Assembly (NCBI GenBank): GCA_022180725.1
Contig: BQMO01000010.1
Span: 62,001 to 126,000 of the forward strand
DNA length: 64,000 nt
Direction of reading: 5' to 3'
Source of the DNA: Phycisphaerae bacterium
GTDB lineage: Bacteria; Planctomycetota; Phycisphaerae; Phycisphaerales; UBA1924
Position numbers and translations under genes: made by a program. A model generated the notes under the pieces. That model was not told the DNA's origin and did not search any database. It saw only the letters and a program-made list of their open reading frames with translations. Of this stretch, positions 16,573-26,456 are shown in pieces (the stretch's first letter is position 1; each line of letters starts with the position of its first letter).

Positions 16573-17709
16573 CTATCCGCCGATGGCCGACATCGGCCGC
16601 TCGGGCTGGACAAAGCCGTGCGAAGTGATCCCGTGGCCGGGCTGCTTGGTCCAGGTGGCGTCGATCAGGAAATTGGCCAGTTCTTGGTCGGTCGCACCGG
16701 CTCGCAACGGTGAGCGCAGATCCCATTCGGTGGTGCTGAACAGGCAAGGCCTGACCTTGCCGTCGGCGGTGATCCGAAGGCGGCTGCAGGCGCCGCAGAA
16801 GGGGGTGCTGACAGGTGCGATGAACCCGACACGCGCGGACGAGTCGTTGGGCAGGTCGGCGAACCGGAATGTACGGGCAGTGCTGGACGGCTCGTCGTCG
16901 TCGCAAGCAGTGAGCGGAAAGACACGCTCGATGGCGGCGCGGGTCTCGGCGGCGGAGACCCACTTGGAGGAGTCCCACGCGTGTGCCGAATCAAGAGGCA
17001 TGTACTCGATGAACCGCATCTCTACGCCGAATGTGCGAGCCAGAGCCGCGAGTTCGACGGCCTCGTCGTCGTTGAATCCCCGGATCAGCACGGCGTTGAG
17101 CTTGACGGGCGAGAGGCCCTCGTCCAGAGACATTTCAACACCCTTGAGCACCTGAACGGGCGATGACGACGAACGCGTCAGGCGAGCAAAGCGTTCGGGG
17201 CGGAGCGAGTCGATGCTGATAGTCAGGCGAGCGAGGCCGGCGCTCTTCCATGCGCCCAGAGCGTCGCGGCTGAGGAGTGACGCGTTGGTGATCAGGGCGA
17301 CCTCGACATCAGTCGCGACATCGAGGCCAGCGATAATGTCGGTCAGCCGGGGATGCAGGGTTGGCTCGCCACCGGTGAGACGGACCTTGCGCACGCCGAG
17401 CGACTCGGCGATCGAGGCAACACGGACGATCTCATCCACGGTCAGCAGCGTTTCCGGCGGGGCGAAGCGAACGTCCGGCTCCATGCAGTAGACGCAGCGG
17501 AAGTTGCAGCGGTCGGTGATGCTGATGCGCAGGTCGCGGATGGTTCGGCCGTGGGAATCGATCATCCGGCGGCCGACACGTACGTGCGCCGGGGCAGCCG
17601 CTAGCGCACGATCCTGGGAACGGAGCGTTTGGCCGGCAAACTGCGGGAGAGCAATCCCGCCACCTGTCTCGGCAGGCCGGGGCACGGGCACGGTTCTGCT
17701 GTCCTGCAT
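16573..17709 (-). CDS. moaA: GTP 3',8-cyclase MoaA
   Basis: MoaA is the radical SAM enzyme that starts Moco synthesis from GTP. The 378-residue protein has the N-terminal cluster motif C-x3-C-x2-C (CNFRCVYC, residues 68-75), the glycine motif LTGGEPTLHP, the C-terminal cluster motif CGACSRLRITADGKVRPC (C-x2-C-x13-C), and the conserved C-terminal GG. Compared with the family it carries about 45 extra N-terminal residues before MIDSHGRTIRDLRIS, so an internal start near residue 49 is possible. I list the ATG at 17709; a GTG lies at 17721. It is followed by the TSUP gene on the same strand. Confidence 0.92.
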   Translation of the reverse strand: MQDSRTVPVPRPAETGGGIALPQFAGQTLRSQDRALAAAPAHVRVGRRMIDSHGRTIRDLRISITDRCNFRCVYCMEPDVRFAPPETLLTVDEIVRVASIAESLGVRKVRLTGGEPTLHPRLTDIIAGLDVATDVEVALITNASLLSRDALGAWKSAGLARLTISIDSLRPERFARLTRSSSSPVQVLKGVEMSLDEGLSPVKLNAVLIRGFNDDEAVELAALARTFGVEMRFIEYMPLDSAHAWDSSKWVSAAETRAAIERVFPLTACDDDEPSSTARTFRFADLPNDSSARVGFIAPVSTPFCGACSRLRITADGKVRPCLFSTTEWDLRSPLRAGATDQELANFLIDATWTKQPGHGITSHGFVQPERPMSAIGG

Positions 17710-17741
17710 AGGGGTCCGCACGCGTTTCGCTCCGGTCTCCG

Positions 17742-18098
17742 TTAAATACCCCGCTCAAACTGCTGCTTGGCCCAGCTCCACGCGGCGACAGTTCGCGGGA
17801 AACCAACCGTGTTCATGCCCAGCAAGATGGCCTGCTCGACTTCGGCTGCTGTCGCTCCGTGTTGCATCGCCCGTCGAACATGACTCCGCAACGCTGATTC
17901 CAGACCGGCCCCGACGCAAATGCCGATCTTGACTAGCGCCAGCGTCTTGGCATCCAGAGGCCCGGCCCCCTCAACCGCCTTAGCGATACTCTCGTGGGCC
18001 CGTCCGAGGGCCGGGAACTTCTTCACGAACTCCTTGTAGGTGCCAGGAACCTTGCTGGGGGTTGAGTTGTCCTGGTCCGTGTCGCTGTGTTCCGCCAC
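17742..18098 (-). CDS. carboxymuconolactone decarboxylase family protein
   Basis: A 118-residue CMD-fold protein (LDAKTLALVKIGICVGAGLESALRSHVRRAMQHGAT ... AILLGMNTVGFPRTVAAWSWA). It lacks the C-x2-C redox pair of AhpD: one cysteine is present, but the second position is Ala/Gly, so it is probably not a peroxidase of that type. The start is a GTG preceded by GAGGAGG. It lies 29 bases after the cupin gene on the same strand and 32 bases before moaA, suggesting one transcript from the hemerythrin gene to moaA. Confidence 0.85.
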   Translation of the reverse strand: MAEHSDTDQDNSTPSKVPGTYKEFVKKFPALGRAHESIAKAVEGAGPLDAKTLALVKIGICVGAGLESALRSHVRRAMQHGATAAEVEQAILLGMNTVGFPRTVAAWSWAKQQFERGI

Positions 18099-18127
18099 GA
18101 TTCCTCCTCGTCATGAGAGTCCAGCGA

Positions 18128-18532
18128 TCAGGGATTCTGAGGTGCCGAAGGTTTGGGAGCGAGGGATACCTGCAACAGGAACACCGCTCGTGATTGGGCC
18201 CGCACGTCATGCCGAACACCGGGCGCCATGACGAGCAACATGCCGGCGCGCAAGTGATACTCCGCACCGCCGGCCGTGACATCAACCTCACCCTCGATAG
18301 CCTGCACGGTCACGATGCCGCTGGTGGCATGCTCCGCGAGACTTGCACCAGGGTCCAGCACGAAGAGCGCAACCGTCCTTCCCGAGTTCTTGAAGAGCGT
18401 CTTCTGCCGATGGCCGTGCTGCTTGGGTGTCGACTCGGCCTCAAGCGCCGCGGCCTCGGCGTGCAGGTCGAACGCGAGGTGTTCTGCCGCGAATCGCTCC
18501 GACGGAGCCGTGCGTGGTCGCTCATCAGTCAT
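18128..18532 (-). CDS. cupin domain protein
   Basis: A 134-residue single-domain cupin. Motif 1 appears around LDPGASLAEHATSGIVTVQAIEGEVDV and motif 2 around LRAGMLLVMAPGVRHDVRAQ, with His and Glu positions that could bind a metal. Small cupins of this kind are often found with di-iron or nitrogen-oxide genes; no substrate can be assigned. The start overlaps the stop of the upstream hemerythrin gene by 8 bases, so the two are coupled. Confidence 0.83.
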   Translation of the reverse strand: MTDERPRTAPSERFAAEHLAFDLHAEAAALEAESTPKQHGHRQKTLFKNSGRTVALFVLDPGASLAEHATSGIVTVQAIEGEVDVTAGGAEYHLRAGMLLVMAPGVRHDVRAQSRAVFLLQVSLAPKPSAPQNP

Positions 18533-19094
18533 GCATGTCCTCGCTTCGCTCGTCCCTCGGTCCGGTATCGCGGTCATCCCCAGCCAGCTTGTGCCTCGCC
18601 CGGGAGCCTGGTCGCTGCTCTTCAATGATGGCTGCCTCGGACACCAAGGCGGCCAGTGCTTCGGGATGATCGCGCTGCACGGCCTCGAAGAACTCTCTTT
18701 CCTCCCAGCGGATGTGGTCGTGCAGCTTTACGCCGAGCTGGCGCACGAGTTCCGCGTCGCTCGCCGCCACCTCCGGTTCGCGCTCGCACCGCTCCGCCAA
18801 ACCCCTCAGGGTGGCGTGCTCGTCGAGTAGCCGGTCCCGCAGCGCCGAAGAACAGACCAGCGGGAGCAGCAGCCGCTCTTCATCATCAAAGTGCGGCCGG
18901 ATCTCTGACCGCCACGCGTCCACGAACTCGGCGATTGCTCGCACGCGATCCTCGCGATCAAGGTCCGCGGTCTGCCGCAGACTTCGGGCCTGGATCAGCC
19001 CGCCCATGTGCTCCCGCGATAAAGGCTGAAGCGCCGCGTGACGCTTCAGCGGCGGGGTCAAGGGAGGAGGTTGCTCGGAGCCGTCGTGCGACAT
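18525..19094 (-). CDS. hemerythrin domain protein (minus strand)
   Basis: A 189-residue four-helix bundle protein with HHE-type ligands in the expected order: REHMGGLI near residue 30, RPHFDDEERLLLPLV near residue 70, LLDEHATLRGL near residue 95 and HDHIRWEEREFFEAV near residue 138. Such proteins bind two irons and react with oxygen or nitric oxide. The ATG at 19094 lies only 18 bases from the ATG of a second hemerythrin gene on the other strand. A TACTAT hexamer between them ends 6 bases from this start, so its mRNA may be leaderless. The gene overlaps the cupin. Confidence 0.85.
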   Translation of the reverse strand: MSHDGSEQPPPLTPPLKRHAALQPLSREHMGGLIQARSLRQTADLDREDRVRAIAEFVDAWRSEIRPHFDDEERLLLPLVCSSALRDRLLDEHATLRGLAERCEREPEVAASDAELVRQLGVKLHDHIRWEEREFFEAVQRDHPEALAALVSEAAIIEEQRPGSRARHKLAGDDRDTGPRDERSEDMHD

Positions 19095-19100
19095 CGAGTG

Positions 19101-19107
19101 ATAGTAT
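19101..19107. promoter_or_regulatory. overlapping divergent -10 boxes of two hemerythrin genes
   Basis: The heptamer ATAGTAT reads TAGTAT on the plus strand (19102-19107, 5 bases before ATG 19113) and TACTAT on the minus strand (19106-19101, 6 bases before ATG 19094). Both genes could thus be transcribed from one shared box without leaders. No clear -35 box is seen for either, which would suit an activator. Confidence 0.45.
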
Positions 19108-19112
19108 TCAGC

Positions 19113-19685
19113 ATGTGCGCCTCGCTGAACATCCTCGGCCGTACCCCAGATCACGGCTTTGACGAACCCCTCGGTCTGCTCACGGATTGCCACCGCCGGA
19201 TCGAGATGTTCCTTGAACTGCTGCAACGCGCGGTCCGAGAGCACGCCGGCCCCCCCTCCGCTCCGCTCAATACCCCTACGGCAGACGCGATCCGCAATGC
19301 CCAGCGGTACTTCGCCAAGGCCGCACCGAAGCACACCGCGGATGAGGAGGAGTCGCTGTTCCCGCGGCTCAGAACCGTTGCAGCGACGCGGGGCAAGGAC
19401 TGCACTGCGATCGCGCGGCTCGAAGGCGACCACGAGCAGGCGGATCGGCTCCACGCGCAGGTTGATGGCCTGCTGGAGGCGTGGCTGCGTGATGGATCGT
19501 TGCCGGCCGAGCGGTCCATTGAACTCGGCTCGATCCTCGCGACTCTTCGGGAGCTGTACCGCGAGCACATCCACGTGGAGGAGACCGAAGTGTTCCCCCT
19601 TGCGGGTTCGCTGCTCTCGCCGTCGGACCTTTCGGCGGTCGGGTCGGAGATGCGGGCGAGGCGCGGGTTGGCCGCGCCGGAGTAG
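19113..19685 (+). CDS. hemerythrin domain protein (plus strand)
   Basis: A 190-residue protein with HHE ligands in CHRRIEMFLELL near residue 29, PKHTADEEESLFPRL near residue 72, LEGDHEQADRL near residue 102 and YREHIHVEETEVFPLA near residue 150. The spacing matches the hemerythrin/HHE bundle, and GxDEPL before the first helix is typical of this group. It faces the other hemerythrin gene across 18 bases, and their sequences differ enough that they are not a recent duplication. A role in binding oxygen or nitric oxide is likely. The ATG at 19113 agrees with the -10 box placed just before it. Confidence 0.85.
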   Translation: MCASLNILGRTPDHGFDEPLGLLTDCHRRIEMFLELLQRAVREHAGPPSAPLNTPTADAIRNAQRYFAKAAPKHTADEEESLFPRLRTVAATRGKDCTAIARLEGDHEQADRLHAQVDGLLEAWLRDGSLPAERSIELGSILATLRELYREHIHVEETEVFPLAGSLLSPSDLSAVGSEMRARRGLAAPE

Positions 19686-19823
19686 TCTGCCGGCGGCGCC
19701 CGGCACAGTGACGACTTTTCCTCCATTGCGAACGCCCGTGCTCTCGAACGTCGGCGTCGGGACAGCTCGCTGGAGGCGACATGGACGCATCGGAGCGCCT
19801 ATCCAGCGAGGGCGCAACGCTGC

Positions 19824-21305
19824 TCACGCGTGCGATACCAGCGACTCGACCACGTCCCGCGCGTGATAGGAGAGCCGACCGGCGGAGATGAAGGGCTTCA
19901 GGCAGGCCAGGTCATTGCCCGCGGTCAGCAGCGGCGGCTCCTCGTACCCGTCAGCCCTTTGCTGCCCCAGGCCGATATTTGCGACCAGGCCATTGCACAG
20001 GCACTTGCGCCCGACGGTCTCTTCAGCCTTGCCACCCTTGCGCACGTAATCGTCCACAGGCTCCGCCGGGCAGCGGTAGTCCACCGTACCGTCGGGCTTG
20101 CGGTACGCACGGCGCAGATATCCGAGATCACAGAGCCGTGGGCGCTCCTCGTACACGGCGGCCTCCGAGAGCGTCCCCGGGAGCGCCGCAACCTTGAATG
20201 GGAAACTCGTCGGCGACGCCGCGGGGTCGGTGAAGACACTCCTCTCGCCCTGGAGTACGCCCGCAAGGAACTGGCGACGAAGGGTCGGGTCGAGACCTGA
20301 TTCCTCACAGAAGGCGAATGCGGTTCCGACCTGGACGCCGTGGGCCCCGGCGGCCAAGGCCGCACGGAACTTTTCGCGCGACGCATATCCCCCCGCGAGC
20401 CAGAACGGCACGCCCATGTCCGCCATCTGCCCGAGGTCGGCGTCGTCGCGCACCCCGTAGATTGGTTCGCCGTCCCGCGAAAGCTGCTGCACCCCCCTCG
20501 GCGGAGCGTTGTGCCCGCCGGCGATGGGCGCTTCGACGACGAAGCCATCGATGCCGCCCGGAGCCTTCTTGACCAGAGCACGGGCCAGCGTCGCCGACGA
20601 TACGATGGCGAGAAACTTCGGCCGACGCACAGCCGGTGCCTCGCGCGGCCCTTCGGTTTCCCAAAGCCGGCCCGGATCAAACGACGTCTCATACCGCTGA
20701 TCGCCCGCCCCGAGAACGTCGAGTGTGATGCTGGCCGGTTCGTGGCGGGCGAGCCGATCGAGCACGGCGGGAATGTCCCCGGGAATCCCCGCACCCATGA
20801 GCACGACATCAACTCCCGCCAGCATGGCCCCGTAGAGGCTCGGAAGGATCGGGAACTGGATCTTGTGGAGGAAGTTGATGCCCACCACGCCGTGATGACC
20901 TTCCTTGGCGAGATACACCTCGGCGAAGTTCGCCAGAATCAGGAGCCACTCGCGATCGGGCGTGAGCTTCGCTCGCGGCAACGGCAGCAGGGGATAGCGA
21001 GGGGAAGAAGCGTCCGTACCGGCGCGGGCGTCCGCGTCAATCGCTCCCAGCGAATCCGCGACTCCGACCGGGTCGCCCCGCAGGTAGCGGTCGAGCACAC
21101 GAGAAGAAACCTGAGGATCGGGAAAGGCCGCGAGAGCTCGACGCATGTGCCCGCCCGGATCGCCGCTACCCAGGCGGCGAATCAGGATGGTGTCTAGCGC
21201 GGTCCCCGACACCACTCCCAACTGCCCGAGAAGGGCCACCTCGCGGGCGAGCTGCCACCCGGAAACCCCAACTCCCATCCCTCCCTGAATGAGTCGTGGC
21301 AGCAT
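19824..21305 (-). CDS. nitronate monooxygenase / FMN-dependent 2-nitropropane dioxygenase-like protein
   Basis: A 493-residue TIM-barrel flavoprotein. Landmarks are MLPRLIQGGMGVGVSGWQLA at the N-terminus, GVDVVLMGAGIP near residue 165, VVEAPIAGGHNAP near residue 255 and the FMN-phosphate loop AALAAGAHGVQVGTAFAFC near residue 318. The C-terminus contains CPAEP and KCLCNGL motifs seen in the longer NMO/PfaD-like subgroup. It may oxidise nitronates or act in another FMN-dependent reaction. The start at 21305 gives the usual barrel entry. Its neighbours are hemerythrin genes and the nitrate reductase operon. Confidence 0.82.
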   Translation of the reverse strand: MLPRLIQGGMGVGVSGWQLAREVALLGQLGVVSGTALDTILIRRLGSGDPGGHMRRALAAFPDPQVSSRVLDRYLRGDPVGVADSLGAIDADARAGTDASSPRYPLLPLPRAKLTPDREWLLILANFAEVYLAKEGHHGVVGINFLHKIQFPILPSLYGAMLAGVDVVLMGAGIPGDIPAVLDRLARHEPASITLDVLGAGDQRYETSFDPGRLWETEGPREAPAVRRPKFLAIVSSATLARALVKKAPGGIDGFVVEAPIAGGHNAPPRGVQQLSRDGEPIYGVRDDADLGQMADMGVPFWLAGGYASREKFRAALAAGAHGVQVGTAFAFCEESGLDPTLRRQFLAGVLQGERSVFTDPAASPTSFPFKVAALPGTLSEAAVYEERPRLCDLGYLRRAYRKPDGTVDYRCPAEPVDDYVRKGGKAEETVGRKCLCNGLVANIGLGQQRADGYEEPPLLTAGNDLACLKPFISAGRLSYHARDVVESLVSHA

Positions 21306-21507
21306 GAAGCATCGCTCCGGGTTGTCATACCGCAGGGCGCGGCAGTGCAATCAACCAAGGCAGCGTAGGCGAACGATCCCAGACGAGAGCCTCTGCACGT
21401 GTAGATTCTCCGGCCACGCGGCCGTGAACGTCTAACGGCGTGCCAATGGGTATCGGGAGGCGTACTCGACGATCCTCCACTCGGGGCGGCTGGGCACGGC
21501 ACAGGTG

Positions 21508-22650
21508 CTAATGGTGAGGCTTCGGCTGTCCCGTGAACAAGCGGTGCAGCAGCCCGATCAGTGCCAGCGTCCATGCCCCGGCTGCGACATAGAAGAACGC
21601 CGGTGGCACCACGTTGAGGAACGGGAGGTCCATTGCCCCTGCTTGGCCCCCGGCCCCAATCATTCGGGCGGTGGCGACCGAATACATGCCCAGCGGGAAC
21701 ACAGCGCCCCAGTACAAGGGGTCGTATCGCAGCGGGAACTTCTTCACCACGTGCCGCCAGACCCCCAGGATGATGAGCATCGGGATCCACCAGGTGGCCG
21801 TGGCCCAAAACAGCAGCGTCGCGCCCTTGATGAATGGAAACAGGTCCCGGATGAGCGGGCTTTCCTTGCCTGCGAGCAGGAGCGTTGCTCCAGCGAGGGT
21901 TGAGATGGCCATCGCGCCCATGTTGATCCAGTACGGCGGGGCGAGGTCCGACGGCTTGAATGGAAAGAACGTGTACCGGTAGAAGATCAGTGAGATGATC
22001 CACACGTAGAGCATGGCCCCGCCAAGCCACATGGTCAGGGCAACGAACAGCAGACCTTCCCTTCCCCCACCCGTCCCCGCTAGCTGAGCCGCCAGCACTG
22101 AGACGGACTGTGTGGCCACAATTGAAACCAGCCAGCCTCCGTTGAGACCATCCGCCAAGGCGGGCTTGATCGCCTTGACGGTGAGGGTGGTGAAAATGGT
22201 GTACGTCAGCAGCAGCCAGAGCACAGCGCCGACTATCCAAAGCACCCAGGCGAAGCCCGTTGCGCCTTCGATCAGCAGGGCCTGCGACCCGAGCACACAC
22301 GTGCCCGGGACGGCCGTAAAGAACCCAACGCTTCGGTTGTGATCCTTCAAGTCCGCGATAACCCGGGCACGGTGCCGCACGATGCGGACGAATGTCAGGG
22401 CCCACAAGGCCCCGAAGAAGACAAGATTCAGCCAGAACAGGCCGCGGGCGATCGCGGCGAATCCTTGGACCGACGCCGCGAGCGACACGATGCCTGTCGC
22501 CATGACCAGCGCGAAGTACGCGGGATGAAGACCCGCGGCGGCGCGGTCGATGCCCCCCCACGCCGTCGCCCCCGTTCCGCTTACCGGCCCGGGCGCACCG
22601 CCCGCCCCACCCGCCGGCGCTTCGACGGCCGAGCCGCGATCATGGCTCAT
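21508..22650 (-). CDS. TDT/SLAC1 family transporter
   Basis: A 380-residue membrane protein with about ten helices. It starts with LHPAYFALVMATGIVSLAA near residue 41, the hallmark of the tellurite-resistance/dicarboxylate (TDT, SLAC1-like) family. Members carry C4-dicarboxylates, sulfite, malate or small anions. As the last gene of the reductase operon it may move nitrite, nitrate or a related anion; this is inference. The first about 35 residues are Gly/Ala/Pro-rich and soluble. The start overlaps the preceding stop by 4 bases. Confidence 0.85.
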   Translation of the reverse strand: MSHDRGSAVEAPAGGAGGAPGPVSGTGATAWGGIDRAAAGLHPAYFALVMATGIVSLAASVQGFAAIARGLFWLNLVFFGALWALTFVRIVRHRARVIADLKDHNRSVGFFTAVPGTCVLGSQALLIEGATGFAWVLWIVGAVLWLLLTYTIFTTLTVKAIKPALADGLNGGWLVSIVATQSVSVLAAQLAGTGGGREGLLFVALTMWLGGAMLYVWIISLIFYRYTFFPFKPSDLAPPYWINMGAMAISTLAGATLLLAGKESPLIRDLFPFIKGATLLFWATATWWIPMLIILGVWRHVVKKFPLRYDPLYWGAVFPLGMYSVATARMIGAGGQAGAMDLPFLNVVPPAFFYVAAGAWTLALIGLLHRLFTGQPKPHH

Positions 22651-22928
22651 CGGGTCCTCTCAAGAAGGTAGAGGTAGCGAAGCAGACCAAGATTGAGCAG
22701 AAGACAGGCGACGCTCGCCCCGAGCGCGGGCCACGCCACAGCGTGATCGCCGCCGAGATAGGCGTTCATCGTCGCCGTCAGGAGCCAGAGTTGCATCATC
22801 CCGATGATGAGCACAATGCTGAGGATGCCCAGGACGATCGCGGTGCGATTCTCGGTAGTTGCGCGGCTCGGCGCAGCGCCGGTCGGCCGGGGCGGAGGGG
22901 GCGGGGAGGAGCATCGCTGCTGGCTCAT
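22647..22928 (-). CDS. small two-helix membrane protein of the reductase operon
   Basis: A 93-residue protein with a proline-rich N-terminus and two membrane helices (TAIVLGILSIVLIIGMMQLWLL and WPALGASVACLLLNLGLLRYLYL). The stretch LWLLTATMNAYLGGD recalls small proteins encoded beside nitrate reductases (DUF6755-like, from memory). It probably helps assemble or anchor the membrane electron carriers. It overlaps the Rieske gene by 4 bases and the transporter gene by 4 bases. Confidence 0.75.
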   Translation of the reverse strand: MSQQRCSSPPPPPRPTGAAPSRATTENRTAIVLGILSIVLIIGMMQLWLLTATMNAYLGGDHAVAWPALGASVACLLLNLGLLRYLYLLERTR

Positions 22929-23479
22929 ACGGTCCTCTCCTCGACGCCGGTGGCGTAAATGGTCCCCTCACGCACCTCGAGCACGATCCGCGCGAGCGGC
23001 CGTCGCGGCGGACCCGCCAGCGGCCGACCCGTCGCCAAGTCGAACGACCCGTGGTGACACGGACACACAAGCCGCCCCGAGCCGACATCCGGCGTCACCG
23101 GGCACGACAGGTGGGAGCACTTGTTGCTGTAGGCGAGGAACTCCTCTTCACCCGCGCGGACCAGCAGACACACATCGTGCTCGCCGGGGTACAAGAACGT
23201 AGCCGCCTGTCCGATGGCGATGTCCCCAACCCGGGCGATCGCGCGCGGCCCGATCCCGGTGTGCTTGCCTCCGAGCGTCTTCAGCGCGATCCACGCCTGG
23301 CCCGCGACGAAGGAGCCGCTGATCAACACCATAAACTTGGTGAAGTCCCGACGCGCGACGTAGTTGTCCTGCGCGGTGTCGATCGGGAAGTCCTTGCGCC
23401 ACTTTGGCTGCACGTCGGAAGGGCGGCCGTCGGGGGTAAGGACGCGGAGTTGGGATGAAGGGGGGGTATCCTGAGCCAT
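22925..23479 (-). CDS. Rieske 2Fe-2S protein with Tat-like membrane anchor
   Basis: A 184-residue Rieske protein. Residues about 40-65 (ARRDFTKFMVLISGSFVAGQ) form a twin-arginine-like signal anchor. The cluster motifs follow as NKCSHLSCPV and LVCPCHHGSFD (C-x-H and C-x2-H), with the bridging cysteines of a high-potential Rieske centre. The domain should sit on the outer face of the membrane. In this operon it would pass electrons between the cytochrome b-like subunit and the rest of the reductase; the direction cannot be read from sequence. Confidence 0.9.
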   Translation of the reverse strand: MAQDTPPSSQLRVLTPDGRPSDVQPKWRKDFPIDTAQDNYVARRDFTKFMVLISGSFVAGQAWIALKTLGGKHTGIGPRAIARVGDIAIGQAATFLYPGEHDVCLLVRAGEEEFLAYSNKCSHLSCPVTPDVGSGRLVCPCHHGSFDLATGRPLAGPPRRPLARIVLEVREGTIYATGVEERTV

Positions 23480-23512
23480 ACTGAACTCCGAGGCGGTACG
23501 CGGGGTGGCCGA

Positions 23513-24151
<639 letters not shown>

Positions 24152-24167
24152 GCTGGCTCCGATCGTC

Positions 24168-26438
24168 TTATCCCTGCTGCGGCTCCAAACGCCCGGCCCA
24201 GTCCGGCGGCCCGTCGGCCTTGCGGATGCGGGCCGCACACACCTTGTACTCGGGGATCTTGGAGATCGGGTCCTGAGCCGAGATCGTGAGCTGGTTGGCG
24301 CTCTTGCGGCCGGGCCAGTGGTAGGGAATGAAGATAGTGTCGGGGCGGATCGTCGTCACGACCATCGCCTGCAGCGTGCAGTCGCCGCGACGGGACTGGG
24401 CCGTCACCCAGTCTCCGTCTCTGATCCCCATTTTCTCGGCAAGCTGCGGGTGCATCTCGATCCGCGGCTCAGGGTACTGGTCCACCAGCGGGCCGATTCG
24501 ACGGGTCTGTGTGCCCGAGAGGAACTGGCTGACGACGCGCCCCGTCGTCAGCATGAGCGGGTACTCGGTGTCCGTATCCTCCGCCGGCGGCGTGTACGGA
24601 GCGACGTTGAAGCGGGCCTTGCCGTCCGGGAAGTAGAACGGGCCGGCGCCTTTGGCGACGACGTTCCACGAGCCGGGCTCGAACAGCCGCGGCGTGCCCG
24701 CGTGCTCGATGGGCTTGCCGCTGGGATCCTCGCTGTAGCATGGCCAGCAGACGCCGTACTGCCGCTCGATCTTCTCGTAGGTGATGCCGGAGTAATCGGC
24801 GACGCCACCCTTGCTAGCGACACGGAGTTCATCGAAAATGGCCCGAGGCTCGGTGAAGGTGAATCCAGCGGGGCGCTCCAGGGCGGCGGCGATGTCTTGG
24901 ACAATCCGCCAGTCCTGCCGGGCATCCCCGGGGCAGTCCACCGCCTTGTTGATCTTGATGACCTTGCCCTCGATCTGCGTGACCACTCCCTCGTCCTCTT
25001 CCTGGAGGGAGCCGGGCAACACGATGTCCGCGTGCCGCGCCGTCTCGTTCATGAAGAAGTCGATGGCGACGTAGAACTCGAGCTTGCCGAGGGCACGGGC
25101 GATGAAGTTGTTGTCCGGGAGGGAGACAATGGGGTTGAAGCAGAGCGAGATCAGGCCCTTGATCTCGCCCTTGTCGATCTTGCGGAATATCTCGTAGCAA
25201 TCGACGCCAGGGCCGGGCATGTCCGGCTCGGCGATGCCCCAGATCTTGGCGATGTGGGCGCGGTCAACCGGGTTCGAGATGTCGCGCCAGCCAGGGAGCT
25301 GGTCGCACTTCTGCCCGTGCTCGCGCCCGCCCTGCCCGTTGGCCTGCCCGGTAATTGTCCCGTAGCCGCAACCCTCGCGCCCGATGCGGCCGGACGCCAG
25401 CACCATGTTGATCGAGCCCAGTACATTCTGCACGCCGTGCGAATGGTGCTCGATCCCGCGGGCGTGCATGAGGAAGCTGGACTTGGCCGTGCCCCACCAT
25501 TCCGCCGCCTGGCGGATCAGCCGCTCGGGGATACCGGTTACCTCGGCGGTCTTCGCGGGGATCCAGGAAGCCACGTGCTCGGCAACCTTGTCGAAGCCAA
25601 CGGTGAACTGCTCGATGAACGGCCTGTCGATCCACCCCTTCTCGATCATCAGGTGAAGCACGCCGTTGAACAGGGCGATGTCACGCCCCGGCTTGACAGG
25701 CAGGAACAGGTCGCAGGTGCGGGCCAGCGGTGTGATCCGGGGATCGACGACGATGATCCGCGCGCCGTTTTCGCGGGCCTGCCAGACGTACTCAGTCGTG
25801 ATCGGGGCGCACTCGGCGACGTTGGCCCCGCTGATCCAGATGAGCTCGGCCTTGGGAATGTCGCTCCACGGGTTCGCGGCCCGGTCGATGCCAAACGCCT
25901 TCTTGTTCCCAGCCCCGGCGCTCACCATGCACAGTCGGCCGTTGTAGTCGATGTAGGGAGTCTTGACGCACACCCGGGCGAACTTGCCCATCAAGTAGGC
26001 CTTCTCGACCGTGAGGCTCGCGCCGCTCAGCACACCCATCGCCGAGTTGCCGTAGGTCTTCTGGATGCGACCGATCTCGGAGGCGACGCGTGTGATCGCT
26101 TCCTGGTAGCCCATCGGGCTGAAACCCTCGGGGACCGAGGTGTCCCGCTTGAAGGCCGTTAGCAACCGATCCGGATGAGCACCCTGGAGATACCGCTTGA
26201 CACCCTTGGGGCAGAGCATCCCGCGGTTGAACGGGAAGTCGTACCACGGCTCGAAGCCAGTGACGACGTTGTCCTTGACCTTGAGCTGGATGCCGCACTG
26301 CTGGCCGCAGAAGCAGCAGTGCGTCTTGACGAGCCGGTCTGGCTCGGCGTCGGTGGCCAATCGCACGGGGCTTGAACGGTTCAGGTGCGGCCCGAAGCGG
26401 TCGAGGATCGGCAGGAGGTTTGAAGGAGGGTTGGACAT
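24168..26438 (-). CDS. molybdopterin oxidoreductase, nitrate reductase-like catalytic subunit
   Basis: A 756-residue Mo-bisPGD enzyme. The N-terminal cluster motif CCFCGQQC (residues about 41-48) and a fourth cysteine in MLCPKG bind a 4Fe-4S cluster. [17 protein letters not shown] near residue 170 carries the cysteine expected to bind molybdenum, as in NapA/NasA-type nitrate reductases. GVVTQIEGK and a C-terminal dinucleotide-binding domain ([20 protein letters not shown]) complete the fold. There is no twin-arginine signal, unlike NapA, so the enzyme should stay in the cytoplasm. Nitrate is the likely substrate; formate or another oxyanion cannot be excluded. Confidence 0.9.
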   Translation of the reverse strand: MSNPPSNLLPILDRFGPHLNRSSPVRLATDAEPDRLVKTHCCFCGQQCGIQLKVKDNVVTGFEPWYDFPFNRGMLCPKGVKRYLQGAHPDRLLTAFKRDTSVPEGFSPMGYQEAITRVASEIGRIQKTYGNSAMGVLSGASLTVEKAYLMGKFARVCVKTPYIDYNGRLCMVSAGAGNKKAFGIDRAANPWSDIPKAELIWISGANVAECAPITTEYVWQARENGARIIVVDPRITPLARTCDLFLPVKPGRDIALFNGVLHLMIEKGWIDRPFIEQFTVGFDKVAEHVASWIPAKTAEVTGIPERLIRQAAEWWGTAKSSFLMHARGIEHHSHGVQNVLGSINMVLASGRIGREGCGYGTITGQANGQGGREHGQKCDQLPGWRDISNPVDRAHIAKIWGIAEPDMPGPGVDCYEIFRKIDKGEIKGLISLCFNPIVSLPDNNFIARALGKLEFYVAIDFFMNETARHADIVLPGSLQEEDEGVVTQIEGKVIKINKAVDCPGDARQDWRIVQDIAAALERPAGFTFTEPRAIFDELRVASKGGVADYSGITYEKIERQYGVCWPCYSEDPSGKPIEHAGTPRLFEPGSWNVVAKGAGPFYFPDGKARFNVAPYTPPAEDTDTEYPLMLTTGRVVSQFLSGTQTRRIGPLVDQYPEPRIEMHPQLAEKMGIRDGDWVTAQSRRGDCTLQAMVVTTIRPDTIFIPYHWPGRKSANQLTISAQDPISKIPEYKVCAARIRKADGPPDWAGRLEPQQG

Positions 26439-26456
26439 GAGAATCTTTCTGGTCGA

